A stretch of 64,000 bases of DNA from NCBI RefSeq assembly GCF_026213295.1, contig NC_079413.1, positions 19,330,323-19,394,322 of the forward strand. Reading direction: 5' to 3'. The notes under the pieces are model-generated. The model had not been told where the DNA came from and made no database searches. It saw nothing but the letters and a program-made list of their open reading frames with translations. The first letter of the stretch is position 1. Each line of letters begins with the position of its first letter. This DNA is from Gadus chalcogrammus. Lineage: Eukaryota; Chordata; Actinopteri; Gadiformes; Gadidae. Both the position numbers and the translations under genes were made by a program. Shown piece after piece: positions 45,474 to 63,800 of the stretch.

Positions 45474-45507
<34 letters not shown>

Positions 45508-45512
45508 GGGGG
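45425..45512. repeat. GT-rich microsatellite with poly-G end
   Basis: Interrupted gtgtgtgtttgtgtgcgtgt then a pure GT run ending in ggggggggg. Confidence 0.9.
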
Positions 45513-45769
45513 GGTATACATGATGAATAGGGTAAAGAAATGAATCATTCATTCTGTGACTTTGAAGGATTTCCGATCTATACGCGGTCCGACTTATTTC
45601 CCTTGTTGATCTTGTCTCGTTGATACAATCACCACAGATTTAATGTTTTAATGCCCTTATATCCCCGGTCTGCTTCACAAAGCCTTGACCTTATCATCAC
45701 GCCCTCCTCCAACAACATCAGGTTATAGCACAGAGGGGTCAGACCTGCTCAACCTCTGACCCTGTTACG

Positions 45770-46034
45770 TACATTTACTTAATGTACGCACCTATTGTAT
45801 GTTGTACGTCCTGGCACTTAAAATTAGAACTTAGCATCGTTTAGTAACTCATCCCAGCTGTCTCTGTTGTATACTGGGAATGGGTTAACCTAGTGATTGT
45901 GGGTGCGTGGCACTTAGTTCTATGATCATCCTTACTGCACCGACAGCGATATATTGTTGTTTCTCCTTTTTCTGACAAATTACTTATTGTGAGTCACTTT
46001 GGATAAAAGGGCTGAATGCCCTCAATGTAAATGT
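45770..46034 (+). mobile_element. Interspersed repeat, family B (SINE-like), longest 5' end
   Basis: Shares ctctgttgtatactgggaat, gggttaacctagtgattgtg, ttctatgatcatccttactg, ttctgacaaatt and the tail agtcactttggataaaaggg with the copies at 32015 and 55120. It extends further 5' (tattgtatgttgtacgtcct, ggcacttaaaatta), as does the 55120 copy. Confidence 0.85.
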
Positions 46035-46859
46035 TTCGGTCTTTAGGAAGGAAACACCAGAAAACACAAGATCTCACCAGAAGCAAAGTTACCAGCACTA
46101 CCACTTGATTGAGCACTTGCATTACGACCAGTAGAACTCTGGCACCAGTACAAGCCTTTGTTTGAGCCCAGTGGATCCACTCATTGCTTGTGGTATTGAT
46201 TTGTAGCAGGTATACATGAGAGAACGCATTATCCGTACCAGAACCGACCCAGTGGTGTTCGTGTTAGAAGCCTTTTTGTTGGTTAGAAAGTGCGATGTGT
46301 TGTCGCCATAGCAGACAGGTTGTGACGGCGGTGGGCGTCCTTCGGACCTGCCTGTTGTTGTTGTTATCAAGCGTGGACGCCCCCACCCTGACACAGGAAC
46401 AGGGGGGTCCTGGGGTGATGGGTCTGGTGATGGATGAGGAGAGAGAGGAGACGGAGAGAGGAAGGAGCAGGAGAGAGGAGAGCGTGAGGAGGCTGAGGGC
46501 TTTATGTGATCCATTTACGATGAAGAGTTTGAATACAAGACTTTGGACCCTCCATCATTTACACCACGTACGTCATTTTAATGTCGATTTTAAATACTCT
46601 TTCACACTTGATTACGTTGCTACTTTATTCCGGTCACCATTTTATACATTGCATGGTCTTGCTGTGCGTACAATACAATGTAAAGTTGTGTTGTTTGTTT
46701 TCGGGCTGGTTTGCTCAAGAGGCTAATGTAGCTAACAATGGCTAGCCAATTTCATGCCACATTCACAAAGACGAACAGCAACGCTATGAATGCTCCGAGA
46801 CCGGAAGTGACGTCAAACGGGCAACTCGGAAGGCTGGATTCAGGAACACACCATAAGCC

Positions 46860-47030
46860 TGTGTTTCAGCAATAGCAGTACCAAAACTACCCTGGTAGGC
46901 TACCAGAACAAGCCTGTGTTTCTGGACTAGTAGTACCAATACTACCCTGGTACCAGTACAAGCCTGCGTTTCAGTACTAGCAGTACCAATACCAAGCTGT
47001 AGTTCCCCTGCAAATACCAGGTACCATGTG
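46860..47030. repeat. ~57-bp tandem repeat, three copies
   Basis: Copies share acaagcctgtgtttc, tagtagtaccaatacta and ccctggtaccagtacaagcc. A related single piece (caccagtacaagcctttg) lies at 46143. No gene assigned. Confidence 0.75.
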
Positions 47031-47427
47031 AGGGGACCTTACCATCAAGCATAATTCCTTCTTCTGCCGTCGGTCTCTACACCGGCGATTGCATGCATGG
47101 TTTTATGTGGCGTAGCCACGGTGACATAGAGACACCCGATGAAGTCAAGTTGACCTACAACCTACAACATAACGCAGAAATAGTAATCAAGCTTAACTTG
47201 TACCGGTACACCTGGACATTAAGCCCCCCCCCCCAGCCCCCTACAGACCCTCAGGTCAGACAGGGGGCGACCCGTCCTCGGACCGGACCCTCTGGGTGGC
47301 CAACCGCAGGCCGGTCTGGGGGATTAGGGACCACATCGCACACATCACACACTCAGGATTACACACTGCTGCAGCAAGCAACACATCAGGGGCACTGCAG
47401 CTGGTACCACCTCTCACATTAACGACT

Positions 47428-47530
47428 AGAGGGAGGGAGGGAGGGAGAGAGGGAGAGGGGGAGGGGGAGAGGGAGAGAGGGAGGGAGGGGGAGAGAGAGA
47501 GGGAGAGCGGGGGAGAGCGGGGGAGCAAAG
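47428..47530. repeat. Purine-rich (GGGA)n tract
   Basis: gagggagggagggagagagg-type low-complexity sequence. Confidence 0.85.
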
Positions 47531-47939
47531 GGAAGGATGACGAGGAAGGGTAGAGTGGTGGAGGAGCCGTTAAAGGAGGAGCAGCAGCAGGAGGAGGAGG
47601 AAGGAGAGGTCCTGTCCCCAGACTTTCATCTCAGAGGGCTGGTTCCTCCTACTCGCCTCCCTCCTCGTCTGCATTTAAAAGGAGCGCCACATCAGAGGCT
47701 GGGTTCTTCAGTCGGAATACGATTCCTCCACCCGGCGACTAGCCCCCACACACACCCCCACACACCCCCACACACCCCAACACCCAGGACCGGGGCTGTC
47801 GTCGACCCGTAAAAAGGATATGGATTTGTCTGTTCATTAAAGTTAGTTTTTTTGTTATCCTCCCCCTCCGTCGCCACGGCAACCATGTGAGCAGCTCTTT
47901 TGTAGTTTTACTCGTTAATTCATCTGATGCCCTCTGCAG

Positions 47940-48090
47940 CTGTCACACGCATACAGACACAAACACAAACAGACACACACTAACACACACAAATACACAC
48001 AGAAACAAAGAAACCCACACAGTCACACACAGTCACAAACAAACACACACAAACACTCAAGCGCACACATGCAGACTCACACAGTGACAC
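47940..48090. repeat. CA-rich low-complexity tract
   Basis: Interrupted acacacaaacacagac motifs. No gene. Confidence 0.8.
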
Positions 48091-48239
48091 AGCTGTGACT
48101 CAGCTGGGGGAGGCGGTGGTCTCAGTGGTCTCGGCATAATTGGTGTCTGTATGTTCCAAGCATGACTCACCAAGGTCATACAGTGTGTGTGTTCGAGTGG
48201 TTTGAAGGGTGTATGTAGGACGAGTGTGAGATGATGATC

Positions 48240-48345
48240 CCCCTCTCATTCTCTCATTCTCTCTCTCTCTCGTTCTCTCTCTCTCTCTCTCGTTCTCCCT
48301 CTCTCATTCTCTCTCTCTCTCGTTCTCTCTCTCGTTCTCTCTCTT

Positions 48346-48379
<34 letters not shown>

Positions 48380-48387
48380 TCTCTTCT
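48240..48387. repeat. CT-rich microsatellite abutting an assembly gap
   Basis: ctctcattctctctctctctcg-type units end at 48387, where the N run starts. Confidence 0.9.
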
Positions 48388-48487
48388 NNNNNNNNNNNNN
48401 NNNNNNNNNNNNNNNNNNNNNNNNNNNNNNNNNNNNNNNNNNNNNNNNNNNNNNNNNNNNNNNNNNNNNNNNNNNNNNNNNNNNNNN
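48388..48487. other. Assembly gap, exactly 100 N
   Basis: Bases are undetermined. A round length of 100 usually marks a gap of unknown size. It lies between a CT tract and a (GT)n tract, so missing microsatellite sequence is the likely cause. Confidence 0.98.

Positions 48488-48535
<48 letters not shown>
48488..48535. repeat. (GT)n microsatellite after the gap
   Basis: Pure GT run directly following the N run. Confidence 0.95.
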
Positions 48536-48538
<3 letters not shown>

Positions 48539-48779
48539 AATAAAACATGTAACCAAGAGCCATTGAGTGGCCCCCTAAACGATAATCAGCCTGTTGCCTT
48601 TTGCTGAATGGTTACAAAATATTGAAACTTTGCCACTGCTTTTAAGAGTCATTTGTGGTGTACGAATGTTATACGTTGTAAAATGATAGGCAAAATGTTA
48701 TTATATTATGCACTCAGAAATGTGTTGCATTATCGACTGGGGATTCCACATTATTGCAATGGGTTTAATAACAACTCTA

Positions 48780-49340
48780 GGTTGAGCAGGCGCAATGCGC
48801 GAGCGAAAACTCTAGTGTAAATAAAGTCCACAGTCCAACGATAACAAATCAGTTGTCATGGAGCCATCATGCAGCCCGTGTCGCAGCCCCCCAGGGATCA
48901 TTACGTCGCCTCTATTTGTGTGCGCAGTCAGCAGTGAGCGCTCTTGTCGACCCAGGGAACACCCCGTCAAATGAGAGATGGCTGAGGCGGTATTGAGACA
49001 GTACTGCACTAATCAGCGTAGGTGATAATGCGTTTATCATCTCTGTCCTTATTGAACGGTGGTCTAACGACCTTGAAGCCCAGGGGTTGATTAGCGGCAG
49101 GTGATCCGGTAATAAACCAGTTTAAACAGAATAGCTCACAGGGTCGTTATTCTTCCTACAAAGGGGTCTTGATTAGGAGATTTATTAAAGTCATTATCTG
49201 AGCAGATAGAACAGTCGTTTTCAGGACCCCATTATTGTAATGAGGTCGGCCAATGAGAGGCTGAGAGCATTCTGAGGGGCGAGCGTTTTGGGATTACATT
49301 ATTCGTAGTTTAATTGACTCATTTATATTGGATCATTATT
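48780..49340. other. Unique island, possible regulatory element
   Basis: About 560 bp without simple repeats in a repeat-rich region. It carries homeodomain-like cores (ttgattag, agtttaattgact), gataat/ttatcat GATA-type sites and a CCAAT box (ggccaatgaga). No coding frame of quality. A conserved enhancer is a reasonable guess but is not shown by this sequence alone. Confidence 0.3.
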
Positions 49341-49606
49341 TTTCATGGTGAACCTTGTTTATATCTAAAACAATTCTGTTACAATTAGGTTAGGGGTATT
49401 AAAAAGACTATTGCCAACTTAACTAAACCATTTAACTCAATACTGCAGGTGCATATAAAATAATATTCTAACAATATTTTAGGAATACTTACTTATACGG
49501 TATAAAGTTAATCTAAATCTATCTAATATCTACCTATCCTCCTTCTATCATACATCTATCAATGTCTTCATCCACCCATACTGACCTGGTGTGTGTAAGG
49601 CTGCCC

Positions 49607-49607
<1 letters not shown>

Positions 49608-49675
<68 letters not shown>

Positions 49676-49692
49676 ACACACACACACACACA
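49608..49692. repeat. (CA)n microsatellite
   Basis: About 80 bp of CA with one gaca interruption, ending in a C run. Confidence 0.96.
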
Positions 49693-49979
49693 ACCCCCCC
49701 CCGGCCCCCTCTGCTGGGGGCTTCCTGCTCATTAGCAGCGGGACAGGGCAGGACTATGGCACGGTTAGCTGTTAGCTTCTGTGTGCGAGGAGCCAAATGC
49801 ATGATGGGAGCTCTGGGGTCCAGACAAATCCTCCTGACCCTCTGACTCTCTGCCAGGGGTCCGGAATAATCCACCAGCTACTTTCTGCGACAGTGTTATA
49901 CTTCAGCACAGCGATGAGGCCATAACGCCTGATTAGTGATGCAGGGGATGACTCACTCCTTTCCAAAGGTTTTGCTCTC

Positions 49980-50062
49980 CTCTCTCCCTCCCTCTCTCTC
50001 CCTTCTCCCTCCCTCCCTCCCTCCCTCCCTCCCTCCCTCCCTCCCTCCCTCCCTCCCTCTAT
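49980..50062. repeat. (CCCT)n tract
   Basis: tctccctccctctctctccc then about 12 ccct units. Confidence 0.95.
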
Positions 50063-50069
50063 ACCTCCC

Positions 50070-51110
50070 TTATATCATACTCCTTGAGGTGCTGTCCATG
50101 TTACGTACTGTAAGACCTACTTTATGTTCACTAGAAGTTTGTATCCGCCTCCAGTTTTCAGTTCGGTTTTTCCCCCCAAAAAAGTAAACTGTGGGGCTAA
50201 CTAGACCCGGCTTTAGCTGGACTAAACCACTTCACAGCCTGTGGCGTGTCTGAGCTGCTCGTCTGTCCAGCGCTGTCTCCCAGGGGCCCCCCAGACCCCC
50301 TGGGTTATCACTGAGAGACGGAGAGAACCATGGGAGGGGACAGGAGTCTCCCAGCCATGGAGGTACAGCAGGGACCAGGGACAAGGCCACGCCTCGCCTG
50401 AGGGGCTAACCTTAACTAACATGATCTAACCTTACCTGAGCAGAACCTAACTGTTACATAGCTAATCCAACCTTACTTAAGCTTATAATCAAACGTTATC
50501 AAATTCATTACTTCTCTCAAACAAAGCACATCCTTGACTCATATAGTTACAAAATATATCCCTAAATCTTTTTTGTGTGCGCATGGCGAGCACGTGTGTA
50601 TATACGTTTTTGTGCATCTAAGTCGGTGTGTGTGTGTGTGTCTGTGTGTGTGTGAGAGTGCAGTTTGGTTTGTTCCGTTGCCTGGACGCTTGTGTAAAAT
50701 TTTATTTTTTTATAAGCTCTCGCTGCTCTCCACTTTCCCAGCATGCATTGTGCCATCAAACAAAAGCTCTGTGTGGAGGTCTCATTACGGCCAGTGTGCA
50801 GAAAGCACCGCGTCGACTCGTACACAAGACCACGACCGACCTCGCCTTGTTGGAGACACACGGGTTGTTTTGTGGCGCCGTGCTCCTGAGATTAGCGTGC
50901 GGCTCATGCGGCGCGGCTCCTAATCAGGAGAATCCACCGCAGCGGAGCTCTGAAAGGCGCTCCGCTGAAAGGAAGACCTCCAACTCCTCACTTTGTTCGG
51001 TTCATGTTGTTGCCTTGAACACATTGACGCAGGCAGGTACACATGCACGTACGAGGGCACCCTGAAATGAGTCGAAATCCATTCTAATCCTTCATTGATG
51101 GAGTTTATAC
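50070..51110. other. Intergenic, mostly unique
   Basis: No gene recognised. The stretch 50715-50965 is complex non-repetitive sequence (catgcattgtgccatcaaac ... cggctcctaatcagg) resembling a non-coding conserved block in texture only. Confidence 0.35.
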
Positions 51111-51173
51111 ATTAACAAATGAGTTGGGAGGTTATGCACACTGAACACACACTCATCCACACACCTACCTAAT

Positions 51174-51175
<2 letters not shown>

Positions 51176-51251
<76 letters not shown>

Positions 51252-51435
51252 CTACCTATCTGACACACACACACACATCCACCCACCTATCTGACATACA
51301 CACACACACACATCCACCCACCCACCTAACACACACACACACACACAGATCCACCCACCTACCTTAGACACACACATGCACACATAAACTCTGACACACG
51401 CACACACACACACACACACACACAGACGCACACTA
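51176..51435. repeat. CA-rich microsatellite cluster
   Basis: A pure CA run at 51176-51250 followed by a tandem of atccacccacctatctgaca-type units linking shorter CA runs, to about 51430. Confidence 0.92.
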
Positions 51436-51486
51436 TGAAATATAAAAAAATCATTCTAACCATCATTGAAGGAGTTAATTCACTTA

Positions 51487-51492
<6 letters not shown>

Positions 51493-51524
<32 letters not shown>

Positions 51525-51548
51525 GTCTCTGTCTCTGTCTCTCTCTCG
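51493..51548. repeat. (CT)n microsatellite
   Basis: ctctctct run with gtctct variants. Confidence 0.95.
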
Positions 51549-51944
51549 AACTCTCTAAGATAACATCATGTTCCATAACCATTTTTGAACTATCTCAATG
51601 AGAATGTGTGGGGATAGAGCGAAATATCTGTCAAGCAGTGGTTGCTGGTGCAAGTCTCTTGTCAAAGTATTATGATTTTTTGCTTGAGACACCACAAGGT
51701 GACTTCTACCAGTAAGTCGTCAATTGTGTTTATATATTTATATATATGTATATATATAAAGTCAGAAGTGTATCTAAGTGGTTTGAATGGAGGTGGATGA
51801 GGTATATATATCAGTCCATACAACCTCAGATAACCCCAGCCTCCCCTGAGCCCAGCGATGGAACCATCTGGACCACACAGTAGAGGCCCACCGGGGAGTA
51901 TAGGCTCCAGCTCCCAGCCTGCGCTGTAATCCCCTCAGACTGTT

Positions 51945-52130
51945 TAACACTGTCGTCACTTGGCTCTCCCCCAAAGCGACTTGCAGTGAATGCAGATACA
52001 GGTCGTTAGGGAGCGGGTAGTGGGGACGGACGCCTTGCTCAAGGGTGGGAATTGAACCTGGTATCCTTCTTGTGGTGAACCAAACGACACACACTGTCAA
52101 GACCGCCTCAGCTATCACAAACCGCTGCCG
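51945..52130 (-). mobile_element. tRNA-derived SINE, family C
   Basis: On the minus strand from 52130: head gtgatagctgaggcggtctt, B-box-like accaggttcaattcccaccc, then ttgagcaaggcgtccgtccc, and a tail ctgcaagtcgctttgggg. It differs from family A in the body, but the tail resembles the GCTTTGGATAA motif of family B. Confidence 0.7.
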
Positions 52131-52424
52131 AAGTCAAGCCGTTTGCGACGCTTAATTAAAATGATTGATACTCGTGTAGAAGACATCTATTCTTGTTAAC
52201 AATAATGAACACATCTTCCGCGTGTCATGTATTGATTTATACTGCGAGAACGACCACAATATGTGAATTATTAACATGCACAGCTGAGCGCTCCAAAGCG
52301 ATCCAAAATGATCGTTCCCCTGGGGGGGTAATTTAGTGCTTGTTAGCGTGTGACATCTGCTGGGCTACGAGCTACTCCAGGCTGGGTCTTCTCACTCAGG
52401 TACGGTGGAGTGGTGAACACCAGC

Positions 52425-52680
52425 TGCTGGCTGGTGGGTTGACTGGTTTGGTGGCTGCTTTGGCGGCTGTTGGAGGACTGGTTTGGCGGCTGTTGGAGGA
52501 CTGGTTTGGTGGTTAGCTCTGATTGGGGTTAACTGATTTGCTGACTTGTTTGGTAATCGGTCGGATGGTTAATTCATTTGGTGACTGGTTTGGTAGTTGT
52601 TAGACCAACTATAGATACATCATCTGGTTGTTTTCGGTGACTGATTTTGTGGATGGTTGTTTCTACCGGCTTATTAATGT
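52425..52680. repeat. Degenerate GGTTTGGTGGCTG-type tandem
   Basis: Units such as ggcggctgttggaggactgg (two exact neighbours) grade into tttggtgactggtttggtag. No coding content. Confidence 0.65.
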
Positions 52681-52972
52681 AATGATTGCTGACTGGATGT
52701 CTCTGGGATCCCATGGATAAAAAGTAAAGGTATATGCAGCCATATACTGCTATATACAGCTATAGGTCCCTAGATGGCTCGCTCGCTGGCTTGCTGTCTG
52801 CCTGGCTGTTACAGGCTGGTGCTGTGGGAGGGGAGGGAACTCCCCCAGCTGTGTAGGAATCTATTATTCAGCCCCGGGCTGGCAGCTATAGAGCCAGCCA
52901 GCTCACCACGGCGCAGCCCTGTGACAGACGACATTCCTGGAGGAAGAAGATAGTTGAACTTACGCAGAAGTA

Positions 52973-52973
<1 letters not shown>

Positions 52974-53060
<87 letters not shown>
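52974..53060. repeat. (GT)n microsatellite
   Basis: Pure GT run of about 84 bp. Confidence 0.97.
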
Positions 53061-53169
53061 CTTTTGTGTGAGATTCATTGATTGTACTCTCTTTGATCTC
53101 CTCACTACCAGGGTCACAGGTTCAAATCAAAGAAATAACAATGCAAGCATGACCGTACAGTATTTCTCT

Positions 53170-53300
<131 letters not shown>

Positions 53301-53495
53301 CAAACACAATCACACATTTTCGAATGTTGACCTATATTGACCTCTCTATTCCTTTCTTTTCCGAGAATAGTCGCATTCAAACACAAGCACTCATCCTCTT
53401 TCTCTCTCCTTTCCTCTCTCTCTCACTCCCTCCCCTCTCTCCCCCCTCTCCCTCCCCCCTCCCTCTCTGAAACACTCATAAACCGATAAGTCTCT

Positions 53496-54804
53496 TTTAT
53501 TTTCCTTTTTATTATAAAATTAGAACATTTTTAATCTCCAAGTCTCAGTGCAGCCATGCGTGGGTCATGAAACAATACGGTACAAAACCCAGACCGGGCG
53601 TGTCCACGGTCGTAACCATGGCGACCCAGGGGCGGAGCTCCGGTCAGGAGGGGGCGTGTTTCATGCAGCCCCCCCCTGTACACCTCGCCACCCACCTAAA
53701 GTACGAACCCCGCCCCACCGCCGTGCCATCGGACCCCCGCCGGGAACAAAGAAACTAGCTTACTTTTTAAATCAACTCTATTTCGGTATCTTACAAAGTG
53801 TCACGTCGCTCCGATAATCGTGTTAATCTTTTTTTCTCGTCTCGAAAAAAAATAAGCTGAATTCACAGAACAAACTCAACGGAAACACAGACGGCGAACA
53901 GAGACTGCAGACGATGGCGGTTGCGTTGCGTCCACGGCCCAAAGGCACTCTTGTGGGTTTCCGTACGTTGGCAAGACATCGCTCTCATGGATCCACTGAA
54001 GCTAGGGGGGGGCGGTCGACAATGGAAAGCAGTGGAAAAGCATGGCCCGCCCGCCTCTCTCTCTCCCTCCATTGCAACCTACATTCTACCAACAGTTTCT
54101 ACCAACTGTCAAAAACCCTTCTGCCAAATGTCTCTGTGAAAACGTCCGGGTGACCGCGACGGCAACATAACGCAGGACCAGGGAGGAGAAGAAGAAGAAG
54201 AAGAAGAAGAAGAAAAAGAGACTTGCGCCGTCTGAGCGGGGGAACCAAGGCGGTCCTCCTCAAACCTGGGCCTGTCATGGTGGCACAAGACCGCCGCCGC
54301 CGCCGGCGTCGCGTCGGGCCGGGTTACCGATGGTTACCTACCATCACGACGGTAACAGGCGGCTTGGCTTCAGAATGGAACCCGGGACCGCGGTCGGAAC
54401 CGCCTCACGTCAAAGCCCCACCGTTTGTCAAAAGTCCACTTCATGATAATCTTCCTCTTTCCGAAAGCCAAAATATAACTCTAGTATCAGGCGTCCTTAG
54501 TTCACCGGATAACACTCCCGCACACCCCCAAAGTTAGATCCGGACACCGCTTCGACCGTCAACTGTCCAACTGTCCAACTGTCCAACTGTCCGACTGTCC
54601 GACTGTTCGACTGTCAAAAAGTTAAACCGTCCAACTGTCAAAAAGTGAAACTGTTCATCTGTGGGTAACCATGACAACGGTGGCTTTGATACCCCCCCCA
54701 CCCCTCCCCTCCCCATGTCCTCATTGGCTGGTCAGACCCCCAGGAGGGTAGAGGGTGTGTGTCCTGGGGTCAGTTGAGGTTGAGTCGAGGGGTCAGGCCC
54801 CGGT
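53496..54804 (-). other. Likely nptx1 3' UTR with poly(A) signals
   Basis: Sequence 3' of the nptx1 stop on the minus strand. AATAAA signals occur at 53513-53508 and 53501-53496 (TTTATT on +). The interval holds a (GAA)n run (54186-54217, + strand) and a ccaactgtcc-type 10-bp tandem (54555-54640). The end is inferred, as mammalian NPTX1 also has a long 3' UTR. Confidence 0.5.
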
Positions 54805-60012
<5,208 letters not shown>

Positions 60013-60320
60013 GCTGGCGCGAGGTCGCCTCACGCCGGGGTGCGTCCGGTGGGTTAAGTTTCGGGGTCTGGTTGTTTTCGGAGTTTGCGGTGCAGAGCGC
60101 GGAGTGAAGAGCGCGCAGGTTTTCAGCACCACGGAACTGTCCCCGTTCGCAGCGCGCGCCCTCCGTTTATATACCGCGCGCGTGGGCTTCTGCGCAGAGG
60201 CGACTGTCCGCTGCGTCACGGCGAGAGAGCCCCGCGGAGCCGCACTTCCCTTCGTAATCCACTCGGCAGCGTCACGCGCTCGCACGCGCGCGCACACACA
60301 CGCACGCACTTTCGTGGACT
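60013..60320 (-). promoter_or_regulatory. nptx1 promoter/5' UTR, CpG-rich, with TATA box
   Basis: A TATATAAA box on the minus strand at 60173-60166 lies about 155 bp before the ATG, so the start of transcription would be near 60140. CpG-rich sequence covers about 59530-60300. Two TGACG (CRE half-site-like) motifs lie at 60218-60212 (TGACGCA) and about 60274-60268. No acceptor is needed, as the 5' UTR can be continuous with exon 1. Confidence 0.65.
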
Positions 60321-60953
60321 CAAGACTCAATTTCTCCTTCCCCGTGTACCGCCTGCCGTTTCACGCCTGGTGAATATTTAATTGTCAGACTATTGAAGAG
60401 TTGTCGGTTCCATCCCACCTCGGCCAGGCTGAGTTCCATGTGGCCGGTAAAATGCCAAATGATTGTCCCTGCTGGCGTTGAGAGCCTAAACGTTATTGAC
60501 TAGCTGTTCTGCTCACTCTTTCTCACCTTTCTGCCTCTCACTCTTCTCACTTAATGTTTTCTGTGTTTCGGCGATCAATAGAAATATGGTTGTTATCGTT
60601 TCAATAATTCAGTTGCTGATGTGATTGGATCCATCTGTAGGCGCCGGCGCCGCCATCCATTATTCACAACAAGCATTCACATAGTTTCTGTTGCCAAGCC
60701 TGCTCAGATTCAGTTAGTCAACGGGTGGTGAAGTAAGAGGAAAACATTGGACTCAGATTAGCGTGAATGAGTTTCTCCTAATTCTGAGGGTTGTCGACGG
60801 GGAATTGAGGGAAAGTGTACCACTGATAGCACTGAAGAAATACTAGTGGGAGTCTGATGAGGTCTGGAAGTACCAATGTCTGACCAATAAACTACTGGTA
60901 TTCTGGGGAGGCTCACTGACCGTGTGTGTCTCTGTGTTTGTGTGTGCGTGTGT

Positions 60954-61064
<111 letters not shown>

Positions 61065-61116
61065 TGCACGTTTGCCCAAGCGCATGTGTGTTTTTTATTT
61101 GTGTGTGTGTGTGCAC

Positions 61117-61118
<2 letters not shown>

Positions 61119-61192
<74 letters not shown>

Positions 61193-61290
61193 ATGCGTGT
61201 GTGCACGTGTGAACAAGCGCGTGCGTGTGTGTACTTGTGTGTGTGGTTGTGTGTGTGTGTGTTTGTGAGTGTGTGTGCGTGTGTATACTC
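61119..61290. repeat. (GT)n microsatellite with interrupted 3' part
   Basis: Pure GT to about 61188, then gtgtgcacgtgtgaacaagc-type interrupted units to about 61290. Confidence 0.95.
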
Positions 61291-61299
61291 ATTAAGGGG

Positions 61300-62340
61300 A
61301 GCCAGCTGAAGCTGAAACAAGGATTGTCTTTTTTTCCTTGCATAGTTTACTTGCTTGTGTCTTGGCGTGATCTCACCATTCACTGAATGCCGTTGAATTC
61401 AGTGAATTCATTGAATATTTCGTCATGGTGTATTGTCTCATGTTTCTGTTCAAATGATTGTAATGGATGTGCAGAACAGTATAGTGCAGACTTTGGGCTC
61501 AACGCCACATGCCCCTGTGGATTAACCACCAAGCGTTGCTTAAGCTTTAATTCCACTTTTGAACGATTAGCCGTAAAGGTATTTTAGCAATTGCTAAATA
61601 CTAACTACTACCTACTAACTCCTCTAGAGTGGATGTTAAAGAAACCAAATTACACAAATTCATAGCAGATTATGTCACTCTACGACATCATCTGTAATAT
61701 GAAAGGAAGGAATCTGGAACCTTTTAAAAATCAAATCAATTCAACGACACATTCCAAGTACAAGCCCATAGCTCAAGGCCTATAGGGACCGAAGCGTAAA
61801 CACGTTTGAGATTGAATACCTGAATACTTCCGAGACACAACCACGGCTTTGAGCAGACGGGGCTATCGTCCATCGCCGGCTAAAGCTATTGTTAGGATTC
61901 CCCAACTGCTTTACAGGAAGATGGAATTTTATAATAGATAAGATCGACCAATCACTCCGCTGCATCTCGAGTTAGGCGTGGCTAACAATAACATCTTCCT
62001 TTGTATTCTGTTGTAACCGTATAGACAGTAGGAACATTCTGTACGGTAACAATAAGCAATTTGTGTTTGTGAGAATTTCAACAATTATACCCGAAAAACG
62101 TTCCAAAATAGATGATCTACCGCAGCTTTAACAAACGTGTTAATTAAAAATGAGCATAGTCGCATTTTAATTTGGACATGAGCCGAAGCCCACACAGCCG
62201 GAGACGTAAAGTGGCTCGTTCCACCCTCGACCATCTCAGACACGACGACTTACCGCTGACAAAACAGCCGCCATCGCTGAGAAGCCTGCTTAGCTTCATT
62301 AAGAATTAAGTGCTTCCCACGCTAGCTAGCTCCACAAGCC
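61300..62340. other. Intergenic upstream of nptx1, unique
   Basis: Non-repetitive, moderately AT-rich. No gene, RNA or mobile element recognised. Confidence 0.5.
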
Positions 62341-62359
62341 CTGAGTTTAGAGAGGAGCT

Positions 62360-62603
62360 CTCTGCTCCTCCTCCTCCTCCTCCTCACGTTCTCCTTAGCA
62401 ACCTCGATTATTCTTTATTCTTTCTGTTTCTTTCCTCTTTCTCCTCTCCTCCTACAAAGAAACACACAAAAACACACAAACACACAGACAAACAAACTCA
62501 CAAAGACACAAACACACGGCCACACAGACACAGAAACATACAAACACACAGACACACAGGCACACACACACACACACACTCACAGACACACACACACTCA
62601 CAG

Positions 62604-62635
<32 letters not shown>

Positions 62636-62655
62636 ACACACACACACACAAACGC
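62360..62655. repeat. CTC/CT then CA-rich low-complexity tract
   Basis: ctcctcctcctcctcctcac, a pyrimidine stretch, then interrupted CA repeats (acacacagacacacaca) to 62651. Confidence 0.85.
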
Positions 62656-62659
62656 ACAA

Positions 62660-63110
62660 CATTCACCAGGTTGCCTTTTCTCTTCAGCCTTCCCCCCCTC
62701 CTCCTGGTGAGTTAACGACTCATTCTGTTTGTCAAGAGTTCACCATGAATCATCTGGAAATCGAGGAGGGCACCCAAAAGAGGGCGTCGTTCTTCTTCTT
62801 TTTGTTCTTACGACGCCTTTCTCCTCATCATGCGTCACGGCGCATGGATAAATAGTATTAATAATCACCTGGGCGGGCTGTTGTGTTGTGTTGTGGTGGT
62901 GAGGCGTGATGGCAGCCCACACAGGAGAGAGACTCGTCAGTCAGGCTGAGAGCCTGGCCCTGTCTGCCCAGGGTCCAGACCCTGTCCGGGGACCTGGGGG
63001 GGAGGGACCGGGCCCCGCCCGCCCGGCCAGGCTCCATCTCCCCCCGCGGAGAGCAGCGTCTCCCAGCAGAGATCAATGGAAGTAATCTGGAGGGCTGGCA
63101 CCCTGCCTGG
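62660..63110. other. Intergenic, unique GC-rich part
   Basis: Contains ttgtgttgtgttgtggtggt near 62880 and GC-rich sequence at 62940-63070. No gene recognised. Confidence 0.45.
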
Positions 63111-63119
63111 TTCCTCTCT

Positions 63120-63800
<681 letters not shown>

